Of a stretch of DNA of 64,000 nt, positions 1 to 8,506 are shown piece after piece. The notes under the pieces are model-generated. The model did not search any database. It saw only the letters and a list, made by a program, of their open reading frames with translations, and was not told the origin of the DNA. The stretch's first letter is position 1; the number at the start of each line of letters is the position of its first letter. Source of the stretch: Domibacillus enclensis (lineage in GTDB: Bacteria; Bacillota; Bacilli; Bacillales; Domibacillaceae); NCBI RefSeq assembly GCF_900156125.1, contig NZ_FTLX01000004.1, forward strand, positions 62,001 through 126,000. Direction: 5' to 3'. The position numbers and the translations under genes were made by a program.

Positions 1-64
1 CCGGTCTGCCTCGTTTTTTAATCAAATTGAAAAAGGAATGTAATCTTTTAGGGAAGTGTTTATC

Positions 65-73
65 TGGTAAAAT
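65..73 (+). promoter_or_regulatory. Candidate extended -10 promoter
   Basis: The sequence TGGTAAAAT matches an extended -10 element (TGN followed by TAAAAT). No good -35 hexamer lies at the usual distance. It sits about 80 nt before the first gene of the window and is the only promoter-like signal seen there. This is inference from consensus only. Confidence 0.35.
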
Positions 74-151
74 ATGATATTTTCTTTCTTTTTGATATAC
101 TTCTATAAGGAAGAGAAAAGCAAATGAGCCAGAAAACGGAGGTTTTTTATT

Positions 152-1039
152 ATGAAGAAAGTCGTTTTGGCCGGAGGAACAGGGTTCATTGGTGATTATT
201 TTCAACGAAACTTCAAAAAACTTGGGTGTGAGGTAAAAATGATTTCCAGACAGCCTGGCTATATCCAGTGGGACGATCAGGCAGGGATGATTGAGGCACT
301 GGAAGAAGCTGATCTTCTTATTAATTTGGCAGGAAAATCAGTGAATTGCCGTTATAATGAAGAGAATAAAAGGGCAATTATGAATTCCCGCATTGAAACG
401 ACCAAAAAGCTGGGCAATGCAGCTTTAGCATGCAAAAACCCGCCGAAGGTCTGGATGAATTCCAGTACAGCGACGATTTACCGCCATGCCGAGGACCGGC
501 CGATGACAGAAGAAAACGGGGAAATTGGAACAGGGTTTTCCGTCGATGTCGCCAAAAACTGGGAGCACGCGTTTTTTTCCTTTGCTCTGCCGAATACAAG
601 ACAGATTGCGCTGCGAATCGCGATTGTGCTTGGCAAGGATGGCGGTGTCATGACGCCTTACCGTAACTTGGCGAAATTTGGACTTGGGGGCCATCAAGGA
701 AAGGGCAGCCAGATGTTCAGCTGGATTCATGTGGAGGATTTATTTCAACTGGTTTTGTTTCTTAACGAACGAACGGATTTAACGGGTGTGTTTAATTGTT
801 CAGCACCGAATCCGGTCCGCAACCGTGAATTAATGGAAACGCTCCGGAAAAGAATGAACGTGCCATTCGGCCTGCCTGCCCCGAAGCCGCTTCTGGAAAT
901 GGGCGCCACAGTGATTAAAACGGAAACCGAGCTCGTGTTAAAAAGCCGGTGGGTGATACCAAAACGTTTGGAGCAAGAAGGATTTGTCTTTACCTTTCAA
1001 ACGCTTGATTCAGCGTTTAAGGATATTTTAGGCAGATGA
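152..1039 (+). CDS. TIGR01777/SDR39U1-family NAD(P)-dependent epimerase-like protein
   Basis: A 295-residue extended short-chain dehydrogenase of the TIGR01777 family (B. subtilis YfhF, E. coli YfcH, eukaryotic SDR39U1). The N-terminus has a Rossmann nucleotide-binding motif (GGTGFIG, residues 8-14), and the C-terminal ~50 residues fit the DUF1731 domain that ends this family. The length is normal. The family's substrate is not known, although the fold predicts a nucleotide-sugar-epimerase-like reaction. The start is set by a GGAGG ribosome-binding site 8 nt before the ATG. It is transcribed alone: a hairpin terminator follows at 1058-1095. Family assignment is firm; function is unknown. Confidence 0.85.
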   Translation: MKKVVLAGGTGFIGDYFQRNFKKLGCEVKMISRQPGYIQWDDQAGMIEALEEADLLINLAGKSVNCRYNEENKRAIMNSRIETTKKLGNAALACKNPPKVWMNSSTATIYRHAEDRPMTEENGEIGTGFSVDVAKNWEHAFFSFALPNTRQIALRIAIVLGKDGGVMTPYRNLAKFGLGGHQGKGSQMFSWIHVEDLFQLVLFLNERTDLTGVFNCSAPNPVRNRELMETLRKRMNVPFGLPAPKPLLEMGATVIKTETELVLKSRWVIPKRLEQEGFVFTFQTLDSAFKDILGR

Positions 1040-1057
1040 TCTCGTTTATCAGGATAA

Positions 1058-1095
1058 AAAAGAGTCTTCTCATTTAAGCGTGGGAAGACTCTTTT
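1058..1095 (+). terminator. Intrinsic terminator after the epimerase-like gene
   Basis: A 12-bp perfect stem (AAAAGAGTCTTC paired with GAAGACTCTTTT) with a 14-nt loop, starting 19 nt after the stop codon. The A-rich 5' side and T-rich 3' side make it potentially bidirectional. Confidence 0.75.
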
Positions 1096-1220
1096 GTGAA
1101 TGAAACTATAGACAGTAAAGAGATTTGTGAAAAGAAAAAATTTCTGCAGTACCGTTATTCTAATTTTCAGATTATAATAAGGCGTAGCTGAAAATATAAT
1201 TGAATATGGAGGATTTGCCG

Positions 1221-1784
1221 GTGTATGTAAAAGTAGATTCGTTGGCACTGCTTAATCAGTTTAATCACATTTGGATGCAATGCTGGATTGAGAAAGGGTA
1301 CGGGTTAGAAAATGAACACAGGGACGCGGATCGATTTTTAATTGTAGATAATGCAGATAGAAAAATAGGCACAATTGAATTTAAACCGTACTCTCTTCAT
1401 CCGTCAAATGATATCAATGCCGTTTTTCCATTTCACCAGCTTCATATGATGAACGAGGATCCCCAATCAGTTGTTGAAATCGACAAAACAGCTATTTTAA
1501 AAGAGCATCGCGGTGCCAATTTAGCCCGGCTTCTCTCTTTATTTGTCCATTATTCAGAGTACTATCGTGTGAATTACTGTGTCGCCCTGCTTGAACGTAA
1601 TTTTTACAAGGCGTTGCGTATTGTTTACAAAATTCCCATGGAACAAGCAGGCGAAAAAGTATATTACAAAGGTGACTATGTGACTCCTACCATTATCTTT
1701 CCTCAAAAAATCATACAAAATAAAGAAAATTACCCATGGTTGTTAGCGCAAAAAAGTGATAAAAAGATCAATATCTCTTCTTAA
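1221..1784 (+). CDS. GNAT-fold acyltransferase-like protein next to a c-di-GMP enzyme
   Basis: A protein of about 187 residues. The frame is open from a TTG at 1200, but GGAGG at 1208-1212 lies 8 nt before the GTG at 1221, so that start is preferred. The centre (VEIDKTAILKEHRGANLARL) reads like the acceptor/CoA-binding part of GNAT enzymes, and an upstream strand ends FLIVDN-x5-IGTIEF. The overall plan resembles the LuxI/FeeM acyl-synthase side of the GNAT superfamily more than small-molecule acetyltransferases, but I cannot name a substrate. It ends 25 nt before the GGDEF-EAL gene, so the two are probably co-transcribed and the product may act in or respond to c-di-GMP signalling. The superfamily is moderately sure; the specific role is inference. 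Confidence 0.55.
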   Translation: MYVKVDSLALLNQFNHIWMQCWIEKGYGLENEHRDADRFLIVDNADRKIGTIEFKPYSLHPSNDINAVFPFHQLHMMNEDPQSVVEIDKTAILKEHRGANLARLLSLFVHYSEYYRVNYCVALLERNFYKALRIVYKIPMEQAGEKVYYKGDYVTPTIIFPQKIIQNKENYPWLLAQKSDKKINISS

Positions 1785-1809
1785 TTGAAATGGAGAACGG
1801 GGGAACCGA

Positions 1810-4149
1810 ATGGCTTATCTTCCTTATAGCAGGTTTTCATATTCTTTTATCGGTCTTTTTATCATCGCTAACGTCGTATGGAATCTTGCCTTTCAGCCCT
1901 ATCATTATTTAATTGACTGGGGAGGCGTGACCTTCCAGGTTATCGCTTGCCTCATATCCATTTTATGGCTTGGTTTTGCTTTCTTTAAACATACCGGAGA
2001 AGGAAAAAGCTTTTGGTTATTTCTAGCTCTAGGTGTTTTATCATATCTGGTGGGCACGCTCATTTGGAGTATAAACGAGTTTGTGCTTCAAACGGATGGG
2101 GTCCTGCGCTCACTTCCTTCGTCATTCTGGGTGGCTCAAAATGGCTTTTATTTCATTGCGCTGCTCGTCGTTATGTATAAGATAAAAAATTATTTACTGA
2201 CGATTCGCTCCTTGCTGGATCTTTTAATTGTCATGTCGGCTGCTTTTACATTCAGCTGGATTTTTTTGATCAACCCGCTGGTGGAGCAAGGGAAAGAAAA
2301 CATCTTGTTAAGCCCAGAGTTACTTTATCCGGTATTGGATTTGGGAATGCTCGTTGGTACGCTGAGCTTTTTCGCAGCGTCAAGCAGTATTTTTTCCAAA
2401 CAGGTTAGAGTTCTTCTTATCTCAGGGCTGGTCATTCAAATAATTGCGGATACGATTTATACGTATCTGCATGTAATGAACAACTATTCAGTGGGCAGTA
2501 TTAACGAACCGTTATGGCTTTTTTCTATTTTGCTGCTCGGTCTGTCCGGTGTGTACCATAATCCGGGCGAACAGGAGCAGTTTATTGTCCAGCAGCCGAA
2601 ACAAACAGGAAGTCTTCTTTTTAAGCTGAGTCTCCCTCATTTAAGTGTCATTCTTTTAGCCCTGTATGCTGTCATTTTGCTGTATGACGTAAATCCAATC
2701 GCCATCGGATTGTTTTTTTGTGTGCTGCTTGTTTTGCTAAGGCAAGTGGTCACGCTGTTGGAAAATGAAAAGCTGATGCAGCAGCTGAATGGATTAAACG
2801 AGGCGCTTGAAGAAAAAGTAAAGGAGCGAACCGATAAGCTGGTGGAAGCTGTGAATTCGATGGAGCACCTTGCTTTTCACGATGCGATTACCGGTCTGCC
2901 CAATCGGCGCTTTATGGAGAAGCGGCTGTCTCAGGCTATTAGCCGTCCAGGAAAAAACCATGATAAAACCGCCTTTCTTCTTTTGGACTTAGACCGTTTT
3001 AAAAACATTAATGACAGCTTAGGGCACTCATACGGAGATCAGTTATTAAAAGAGGTTGGCAGCAGACTGGTGGCTTTAGCAGGGAAGAATGAAGTTGTTT
3101 CCAGAATTGGCGGGGACGAATATGCCTTGCTTATTGAAAACACGACAAGTGAAAAGGCAGAAGAAAAAGCGCGGTTGATTTTGAATTCATTGCGTCAGAC
3201 GTATCGCCTGAACGAATTCGATCTCACGGTGACACCAAGCATTGGCATTTCCCTTTTCCCTGATCATGGCAACAGCATGGATGAGCTTTTAATGAAGGCA
3301 GACTCCGCCATGTACCAGGTAAAAGCATCTGGACGAAATCAATATAAAGTGTACAACCGGTCAATGAAAATGAAACCGATTTTTCATTTGGAAAGCGCAC
3401 TGAAAAAAGGAATCGAGGAAGATGAATTTCTGTTGTACTTTCAGCCTCAGATTTCTCTTCAGACGGGCCGTGTTGAAGGAGCGGAAGCGTTGCTAAGATG
3501 GGACAGAAAGGATCTCGGCATCATTTCCCCCGGGGAGTTTATTTCGCTTGCTGAAGAAACCGGGCTTATTCTACCCATTGGCGAAAAAGTATTCAGAGAA
3601 GTGTGCAGACAGTCTGTGGCCTGGCAGAAGAGAGGGTTTACGTCACTGCGATTAGCTGTGAACATTTCTCCGCTGCAATTTCAGCAGGATCATTTTATTG
3701 AGCTGATTTCTTCTATTTTAAAAGAAACAGGTGCGGACCCCCGTCAAATCGAATTGGAAATTACCGAAAGCGTCGCTATGGAATCAGGCGGAAAAAACAG
3801 AGCTAAAATGTCCTTTCTGAAAAAGATGGGCTTTCAGCTTGCATTAGATGACTTTGGAACAGGGTATTCATCCTTGCAGTATTTAAGTCAATTTCAAATC
3901 GACCGCTTAAAAATCGACCGGTCCTTTATCTCCTCGCTGGAAAAAGGAGAAAAAGACAAAACCATCGTCCAGCTAATCGTGACAATGGGAAAAGAGTTAA
4001 ACGTCAAGGTGCTCGCTGAAGGAGTTGAAACAGAAAGTCAAAAAGCCTTTTTAAACAAAATCGGATGTGATGAAATGCAGGGCTATCTGTTCAGCAAGCC
4101 GATAAATGTGCAGGATTTTGAACAGCTGCTTCTTTCGGAAACAGGGTGA
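1810..4149 (+). CDS. Membrane-bound diguanylate cyclase/phosphodiesterase (GGDEF-EAL)
   Basis: A 779-residue c-di-GMP turnover enzyme. Residues 1-315 are very hydrophobic with about eight to ten predicted membrane spans and no recognised sensor domain. A charged coiled linker (~318-350) joins them to a GGDEF domain (~352-515) with an intact GGDEY active-site motif at 434-438. The inhibitory RxxD site expected five residues before it is absent. The EAL domain (~525-775) has EALLRW at 559-564, N618, E650, DDFGTGYSS at 680-688, K701 and E737, so the phosphodiesterase residues all appear present. Both activities are therefore possible, and the net direction cannot be read from sequence. It follows the GNAT-like gene at 25 nt, and a GGGGGA ribosome-binding site precedes the ATG. 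Confidence 0.9.
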   Translation: MAYLPYSRFSYSFIGLFIIANVVWNLAFQPYHYLIDWGGVTFQVIACLISILWLGFAFFKHTGEGKSFWLFLALGVLSYLVGTLIWSINEFVLQTDGVLRSLPSSFWVAQNGFYFIALLVVMYKIKNYLLTIRSLLDLLIVMSAAFTFSWIFLINPLVEQGKENILLSPELLYPVLDLGMLVGTLSFFAASSSIFSKQVRVLLISGLVIQIIADTIYTYLHVMNNYSVGSINEPLWLFSILLLGLSGVYHNPGEQEQFIVQQPKQTGSLLFKLSLPHLSVILLALYAVILLYDVNPIAIGLFFCVLLVLLRQVVTLLENEKLMQQLNGLNEALEEKVKERTDKLVEAVNSMEHLAFHDAITGLPNRRFMEKRLSQAISRPGKNHDKTAFLLLDLDRFKNINDSLGHSYGDQLLKEVGSRLVALAGKNEVVSRIGGDEYALLIENTTSEKAEEKARLILNSLRQTYRLNEFDLTVTPSIGISLFPDHGNSMDELLMKADSAMYQVKASGRNQYKVYNRSMKMKPIFHLESALKKGIEEDEFLLYFQPQISLQTGRVEGAEALLRWDRKDLGIISPGEFISLAEETGLILPIGEKVFREVCRQSVAWQKRGFTSLRLAVNISPLQFQQDHFIELISSILKETGADPRQIELEITESVAMESGGKNRAKMSFLKKMGFQLALDDFGTGYSSLQYLSQFQIDRLKIDRSFISSLEKGEKDKTIVQLIVTMGKELNVKVLAEGVETESQKAFLNKIGCDEMQGYLFSKPINVQDFEQLLLSETG

Positions 4150-4248
4150 GTGGAAGAAGGGTGGAAAAGAACTGTTTTTGTTAGTTTTTTCACATACAGA
4201 AGTGGTATGATACTAAAAAAGGCAGGATGAAAGGGGATTTTTTAGCCA

Positions 4249-5076
4249 ATGCGTGAACTGCAAAAAGTGATTATTGAAGAAATGCAGGTAAAGCCGGAAA
4301 TTGATCCGCAGGAAGAAATTCGCCGGAGTATTGATTTTCTGAAAGACTACCTCCGCCACCATTCCTTTTTAAAAGGGTTCGTACTAGGCATTTCCGGGGG
4401 TCAGGACTCGTCCCTTGCCGGCCGGCTCGCTCAATTAGCGGTGGAAGAGCTTCGCGCAGAAACAGGCAGTGACTATACCTTTTATGCGGTGCGTTTGCCA
4501 TACGGCGTACAAAAGGACGAGCACGATGCGCAGGACGCACTGGAGTTCATTCAGGCGGACGAACGGCTGACCGTGAACATTAAAGAGGCGGTAGATGCCA
4601 GTGAAAAAGCGCTGGAAGACATCGGCATTGAAATCACCGATTTTGTGAAAGGCAACGATAAAGCGCGTGAACGGATGAAGGTGCAGTTTGCGATTGCGGC
4701 GGCGAAACAAGCGGTCGTGATTGGAACGGACCACTCTGCTGAAGCAGTAACCGGCTTTTATACGAAGTTTGGAGACGGTGCAGCAGATATCGTCCCGCTT
4801 TTCCGCTTGAATAAACGGCAGGGGCGGTCCATGCTTAAATTGCTCGGCGCACCTGAGCATTTGTACATGAAGGTGCCGACAGCCGATCTTGAGGATGACA
4901 AGCCGCTGATTCCGGACGAAACAGCCCTTGGTGTAACGTATGAACAGATTGATGATTACCTTGAAGGCAAGGAAATTCCGGCGGAGGCAGCGGAGAAAAT
5001 CGAAGGTCATTATTTGAAAACAAGACACAAGCGAAACCTGCCTATTACCGTTTTTGATGATTTTTGGAAAAAATAA
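4249..5076 (+). CDS. nadE: Ammonia-dependent NAD+ synthetase
   Basis: Makes NAD+ from deamido-NAD+, ATP and ammonia in the cytosol, the last step of NAD synthesis. The 275-residue length fits the short, glutaminase-free bacterial form. The PP-loop ATP pyrophosphatase motif SGGQDSS is at residues 49-55, and the conserved stretches [14 protein letters not shown] and [10 protein letters not shown] match the NadE core. The start at 4249 aligns with B. subtilis NadE (MRELxxx before VKPxID); the ribosome-binding site is a weak AAGGGG about 13 nt upstream. It stands alone, with a terminator at 5078-5107. Confidence 0.95.
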   Translation: MRELQKVIIEEMQVKPEIDPQEEIRRSIDFLKDYLRHHSFLKGFVLGISGGQDSSLAGRLAQLAVEELRAETGSDYTFYAVRLPYGVQKDEHDAQDALEFIQADERLTVNIKEAVDASEKALEDIGIEITDFVKGNDKARERMKVQFAIAAAKQAVVIGTDHSAEAVTGFYTKFGDGAADIVPLFRLNKRQGRSMLKLLGAPEHLYMKVPTADLEDDKPLIPDETALGVTYEQIDDYLEGKEIPAEAAEKIEGHYLKTRHKRNLPITVFDDFWKK

Positions 5077-5077
5077 C

Positions 5078-5107
5078 GCTTTCCGGCTTTTGCCGGGGAG
5101 CTTTTTT
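5078..5107 (+). terminator. Intrinsic terminator after nadE
   Basis: The stem GCTTTCCGGC/GCCGGGGAGC with a TTTT loop and six Ts after it, starting 2 nt beyond the nadE stop codon. Confidence 0.8.
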
Positions 5108-5139
5108 AAATCTGAATTTTCAATAAAAACAACAACGCC

Positions 5140-5168
5140 TTGACCCGCCCCGATGAAGCATATAAAAT
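5140..5168 (+). promoter_or_regulatory. Sigma-A promoter of guaA
   Basis: TTGACC (5140-5145), a 17-bp spacer, and TAAAAT (5163-5168). Spacing and hexamers fit the housekeeping consensus. The predicted leader is about 70 nt and contains no purine riboswitch, unlike pbuG and purE downstream. Confidence 0.65.
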
Positions 5169-5248
5169 GAGGTCAAAATGTGTGAATCCGAACAAAAAAT
5201 AGATGACTGTTTCCGATAATACGGAATTGAAGGGAAGAGAGTAAAACA

Positions 5249-6802
5249 ATGACAGGTAAATCAGAATTGCAGCACCAGGAAATGATTCTTGTACTCGACT
5301 TTGGCAGCCAGTACAATCAGCTTATTACGAGACGCATCCGCGAATTTGGCGTTTACAGTGAGCTTCATCCGCATACGATTACACTGGAAGAAATTAAAGA
5401 GATTAATCCAAAGGGAATTATTTTCTCCGGCGGTCCAAACAGTGTATATGCAGACGATGCTTTCCATTGCGATGAGCGTATCTTTGATCTGGATGTGCCG
5501 ATTTTCGGTATTTGCTACGGCATGCAGCTGATGACAAAGCACTTTGGCGGAACGGTTTCAAAAGCTTCTCACCGTGAATACGGAAAAGCTGCCATCAACG
5601 TCAAAAACGACTCTGCTTTGTTTGCGGACCTTCCGAATGAGCAGGTTGTCTGGATGAGCCACAGTGATCTAGTAACAGAAGCGCCAGCCGGTTTTACGGT
5701 CGATGCGGTCAGCCCTTCATGCCCGATCGCTTCAATGAGCAATAAAGAAGAAAACCTGTACGCTGTTCAATTCCATCCGGAAGTGAAGCATTCCGTTTAC
5801 GGAAACGACATTTTGAAAAACTTTGTGTTCGGTGTATGTGAGTGCGCGGGCGAATGGTCTATGGAAAATTATATTGACATCGAAGTGGAGAAAATCCGCC
5901 AGCTGGTTGGCGATAAAAAAGTTCTTTGTGCGATGTCAGGCGGCGTTGATTCATCGGTTGTCGCTGTACTGATCCACAAAGCGATCGGTGATCAATTAAC
6001 GTGTATTTTCGTTGATCACGGTCTTCTCCGTAAAGGCGAAGCAGAACAGGTAATGGACACGTTTGCGAACGGCTTTAACATTAATATCATTAAAGTAGAC
6101 GCACAAAAACGGTTCATGGATAAGCTTGCGGGTGTATCAGATCCGGAACAAAAACGCAAAATCATCGGCAACGAATTTATTTATGTATTTGATGATGAAG
6201 CATCGAAGCTTGAAGGCATCGAGTTCCTCGCACAGGGAACGCTTTACACCGATATTATCGAAAGCGGAACAGCTACAGCGCAAACAATCAAGTCGCACCA
6301 CAATGTCGGCGGCCTTCCGGAAGACATGCAGTTTAAGCTGATTGAGCCGCTCAGCACGTTGTTTAAGGATGAAGTGCGTGCACTTGGCGCAGAGCTTGGC
6401 ATCCCAGAACACATCGTTTGGCGTCAGCCATTCCCAGGACCGGGTCTTGGCATTCGGGTACTAGGAGCGATTTCAGAAGAAAAATTGGAAATCGTGCGTG
6501 AGTCTGATGCGATCTTGCGTGAAGAAATTGCGAAAAACGGCTTGGAGCGTGAAGTGTGGCAGTATTTCACCGTTCTTCCTGATATCCGCAGCGTCGGCGT
6601 GATGGGAGATGCGCGCACGTACGATTACACAATCGGCATTCGTGCTGTTACGTCCATCGACGGCATGACATCAGACTGGGCACGGATTCCGTGGGAAGTG
6701 CTTGAAGTCATCTCTACTCGTATCGTCAACGAAGTGGCTCACATCAACCGCGTCGTGTATGACATTACGAGCAAGCCGCCAGCAACGATCGAGTGGGAAT
6801 AA
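5249..6802 (+). CDS. guaA: GMP synthase (glutamine-hydrolysing)
   Basis: Converts XMP to GMP with glutamine and ATP. The 517-residue protein has an N-terminal class I glutamine amidotransferase domain (GICYGMQ with nucleophile C89 and a downstream QFHPEVKHS histidine/glutamate pair), then an ATP pyrophosphatase domain (SGGVDSSV) and a dimerisation tail ending KPPATIEWE, as in all GuaA. Full length with a strong GAAGGGAAGAG ribosome-binding site. It precedes pbuG and the pur operon as in B. subtilis, placing guanine nucleotide synthesis, purine uptake and IMP synthesis in one neighbourhood. Confidence 0.97.
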   Translation: MTGKSELQHQEMILVLDFGSQYNQLITRRIREFGVYSELHPHTITLEEIKEINPKGIIFSGGPNSVYADDAFHCDERIFDLDVPIFGICYGMQLMTKHFGGTVSKASHREYGKAAINVKNDSALFADLPNEQVVWMSHSDLVTEAPAGFTVDAVSPSCPIASMSNKEENLYAVQFHPEVKHSVYGNDILKNFVFGVCECAGEWSMENYIDIEVEKIRQLVGDKKVLCAMSGGVDSSVVAVLIHKAIGDQLTCIFVDHGLLRKGEAEQVMDTFANGFNINIIKVDAQKRFMDKLAGVSDPEQKRKIIGNEFIYVFDDEASKLEGIEFLAQGTLYTDIIESGTATAQTIKSHHNVGGLPEDMQFKLIEPLSTLFKDEVRALGAELGIPEHIVWRQPFPGPGLGIRVLGAISEEKLEIVRESDAILREEIAKNGLEREVWQYFTVLPDIRSVGVMGDARTYDYTIGIRAVTSIDGMTSDWARIPWEVLEVISTRIVNEVAHINRVVYDITSKPPATIEWE

Positions 6803-6841
6803 CGAACAAAACGCTTTCAATAAAAAAATTCGTTCGTGTTT
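6798..6841 (+). promoter_or_regulatory. PurR operator (inverted PurBox pair) before pbuG
   Basis: A CGAAC core at 6803-6807 within AATAACGAACAAA, and an inverted GTTCG core at 6832-6836 within TTCGTTCGTGTTT. The cores are 29 nt apart, exactly the spacing found before purE in this window. The layout matches the Bacillus PurR target (two inverted PurBoxes around the -35 region). The first box overlaps the guaA stop region and the second ends just before the -35 at 6846. Confidence 0.65.
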
Positions 6842-6845
6842 TGTA

Positions 6846-6874
6846 TTGACGAGCGAATAGTATATGAGTAAAAT
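6846..6874 (+). promoter_or_regulatory. Sigma-A promoter of pbuG
   Basis: TTGACG (6846-6851), a 17-bp spacer and TAAAAT (6869-6874), placed directly after the PurBox pair and about 20 nt before the riboswitch aptamer. Confidence 0.65.
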
Positions 6875-6900
6875 GAAAGAGTACTTTATAACTTTTACAT

Positions 6901-6972
6901 GCATCGTATATCGTCGAGAATAAGGCTTGACAGTTTCTACCGGACTGCCGTAAATGGTCCGACTACGAATGA
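6901..6972 (+). promoter_or_regulatory. Purine riboswitch, guanine/hypoxanthine type
   Basis: The aptamer is complete. P1 is formed by CATCGTA with TACGAATG, with one bulge. P2 is GTCGAG/CTTGAC, P3 is CGGACT/GGTCCG, and the joining strand GTTTCTACC and loop GCCGTAAAT are the usual conserved ones. The specificity base in J3/1 (GACTAC) is C, so guanine or hypoxanthine rather than adenine is expected as ligand. It lies in the leader of pbuG, with a terminator downstream at 7015-7045, so it should switch the permease off when guanine is plentiful. Confidence 0.92.
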
Positions 6973-7014
6973 ATGGAAAGACGTAGTCTCTTTCTGTATT
7001 CTTTTGTTAGTCGT

Positions 7015-7045
7015 ACCCGGAGCATCCCATGCTCCGGGTATTTTT
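7015..7045 (+). terminator. Riboswitch-controlled terminator before pbuG
   Basis: A perfect 11-bp stem ACCCGGAGCAT/ATGCTCCGGGT with a CCC loop and ATTTTT after it, between the aptamer and the pbuG ribosome-binding site. Confidence 0.85.
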
Positions 7046-7078
7046 CGTTCGAATATAAGATCGAAGGGAGAAAAAAGA

Positions 7079-8413
7079 ATGAAAAAGTTTTTCCGAATGG
7101 ATGAACTCCAAACGACGTATCGCCGGGAATTCATTGGCGGCTTAACGACGTTTTTATCGATGGCGTACATCCTGGTCGTCAATCCGCTTACGTTATCCTT
7201 GCAATCGGTACCGGACCTTCCGGATGCGATGCGCATGGATTACGGGGCAGTCTTTACCGCAACCGCACTAGCGGCTGCGATCGGATCGATTATTATGGGG
7301 CTGCTGGCCAAGTATCCGATTGCCCTCGCGCCGGGCATGGGGCTGAACGCATTTTTTGCGTATACGGTTATTTTAACGTATGGCATTCCGTGGCAAACTG
7401 CACTGACGGGCGTACTGTTTTCAGGGCTGATCTTTATTGTGCTGACGCTGACGGGCTTGCGCGAAACGATTATTAATGCAATACCGGCTGAACTGAAATA
7501 TGCCGTTGGCGCTGGTATTGGCTTGTTTATTACGTTTGTTGGCTTTCAAAATGCCGGCATTATCGTCAATGATGACGCCGTGCTTGTTGGTTTGGGTGAC
7601 TTAACGTCAGGACCGACACTTTTGACGATTTTCGGCTTAATTATTACGGTCATTATGATGGTAAAAGGCATCAATGGCGGTATTTTTTACGGAATGCTCC
7701 TCACGGCTGTTGTCGGCATGATTTTCGGACTTGTTGAGCTTCCGGAGAAAATCGTCTCAGGCGTTCCGAGTGTCGCACCGACGTTCGGTGTGGCGATCGA
7801 AAACATTTTCCAGACACCTGGTGAAGTGTTTACGCTGCAGATGCTTGTTATTGTGCTTACCTTTTTGTTCGTTGACTTTTTCGATACAGCTGGAACGCTT
7901 GTAGGCGTGGCTAACCAGGCGGGCTTAATGAAGGACAACAAGCTTCCGCGTGCAGGAAAAGCACTGTTTGCCGATTCATGTGCGACCGTAGCAGGTGCCG
8001 TTTTAGGTACTTCAACGACAACTTCCTACATTGAATCATCTGCTGGTGTTGCTGCAGGAGCGCGTACAGGACTTGCGGCGGTTGTGACAGGTGTTCTCTT
8101 CCTGCTGTCGCTGTTTTTCTTCCCGCTTTTGTCTGTTATTACGTCACATGTAACCGCGCCTGCGATTATTATTGTTGGTGTGCTGATGGTATCGGCGCTT
8201 GGCAAAATTGACTGGACAAGATTCGAGATTGCCGTACCGGCCTTTTTAACAATCATTGCGATGCCGCTTTCTTACAGTATCGCAACCGGGATCGCGATGG
8301 GCTTTATCTTTTATCCGATTACGATGATCGTTAAAGGACGCTCAAAAGAAATTCATCCGATTATGTATTTCCTGTTTGTCGTCTTTGTTCTTTACTTTAT
8401 TTTCCTTAAATAA
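7079..8413 (+). CDS. pbuG: Hypoxanthine/guanine permease
   Basis: A 444-residue NCS2/AzgA-type purine transporter, about the length of B. subtilis PbuG, with roughly twelve hydrophobic spans. Conserved stretches include FLSMAYILVVNP near the start, ALAPGMGLNAFFAY, and the DTAGTLVGVA and TSTTTSYIESSAGVAAG segments. It should import hypoxanthine and guanine by proton symport. The frame is open upstream to 6899, but that lies inside the aptamer; GAAGGGAG 8 nt before the ATG at 7079 fixes the start. Position after guaA, PurBoxes and a guanine riboswitch all support the assignment. Confidence 0.93.
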   Translation: MKKFFRMDELQTTYRREFIGGLTTFLSMAYILVVNPLTLSLQSVPDLPDAMRMDYGAVFTATALAAAIGSIIMGLLAKYPIALAPGMGLNAFFAYTVILTYGIPWQTALTGVLFSGLIFIVLTLTGLRETIINAIPAELKYAVGAGIGLFITFVGFQNAGIIVNDDAVLVGLGDLTSGPTLLTIFGLIITVIMMVKGINGGIFYGMLLTAVVGMIFGLVELPEKIVSGVPSVAPTFGVAIENIFQTPGEVFTLQMLVIVLTFLFVDFFDTAGTLVGVANQAGLMKDNKLPRAGKALFADSCATVAGAVLGTSTTTSYIESSAGVAAGARTGLAAVVTGVLFLLSLFFFPLLSVITSHVTAPAIIIVGVLMVSALGKIDWTRFEIAVPAFLTIIAMPLSYSIATGIAMGFIFYPITMIVKGRSKEIHPIMYFLFVVFVLYFIFLK

Positions 8414-8426
8414 ATCAGTCGGAAAG

Positions 8427-8457
8427 CACCTCTCTTCAAACAGGGAGGTGTTTTTTT
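8427..8457 (+). terminator. Intrinsic terminator after pbuG
   Basis: The stem CACCTCTC/GGGAGGTG followed by seven Ts, 14 nt after the stop codon. Confidence 0.85.
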
Positions 8458-8506
8458 CGTTCGGGCTCGTGCTATACTGTAAAAAAAGAAACAATGGGGA
8501 TGTGCC

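Noticed and set aside
4435-5028. 197-codon minus-strand reading frame inside nadE
   Set aside because: It is antisense to a conserved gene with the codon pattern of a shadow frame.
5185-5196. Single PurBox-like AATCCGAACAAA in the guaA leader
   Set aside because: It lies downstream of the -10 and has no inverted partner 29 nt away, unlike the pairs before pbuG and purE.
6899-7078. N-terminal extension of pbuG
   Set aside because: The open frame runs through the riboswitch and terminator; a good ribosome-binding site serves the ATG at 7079.
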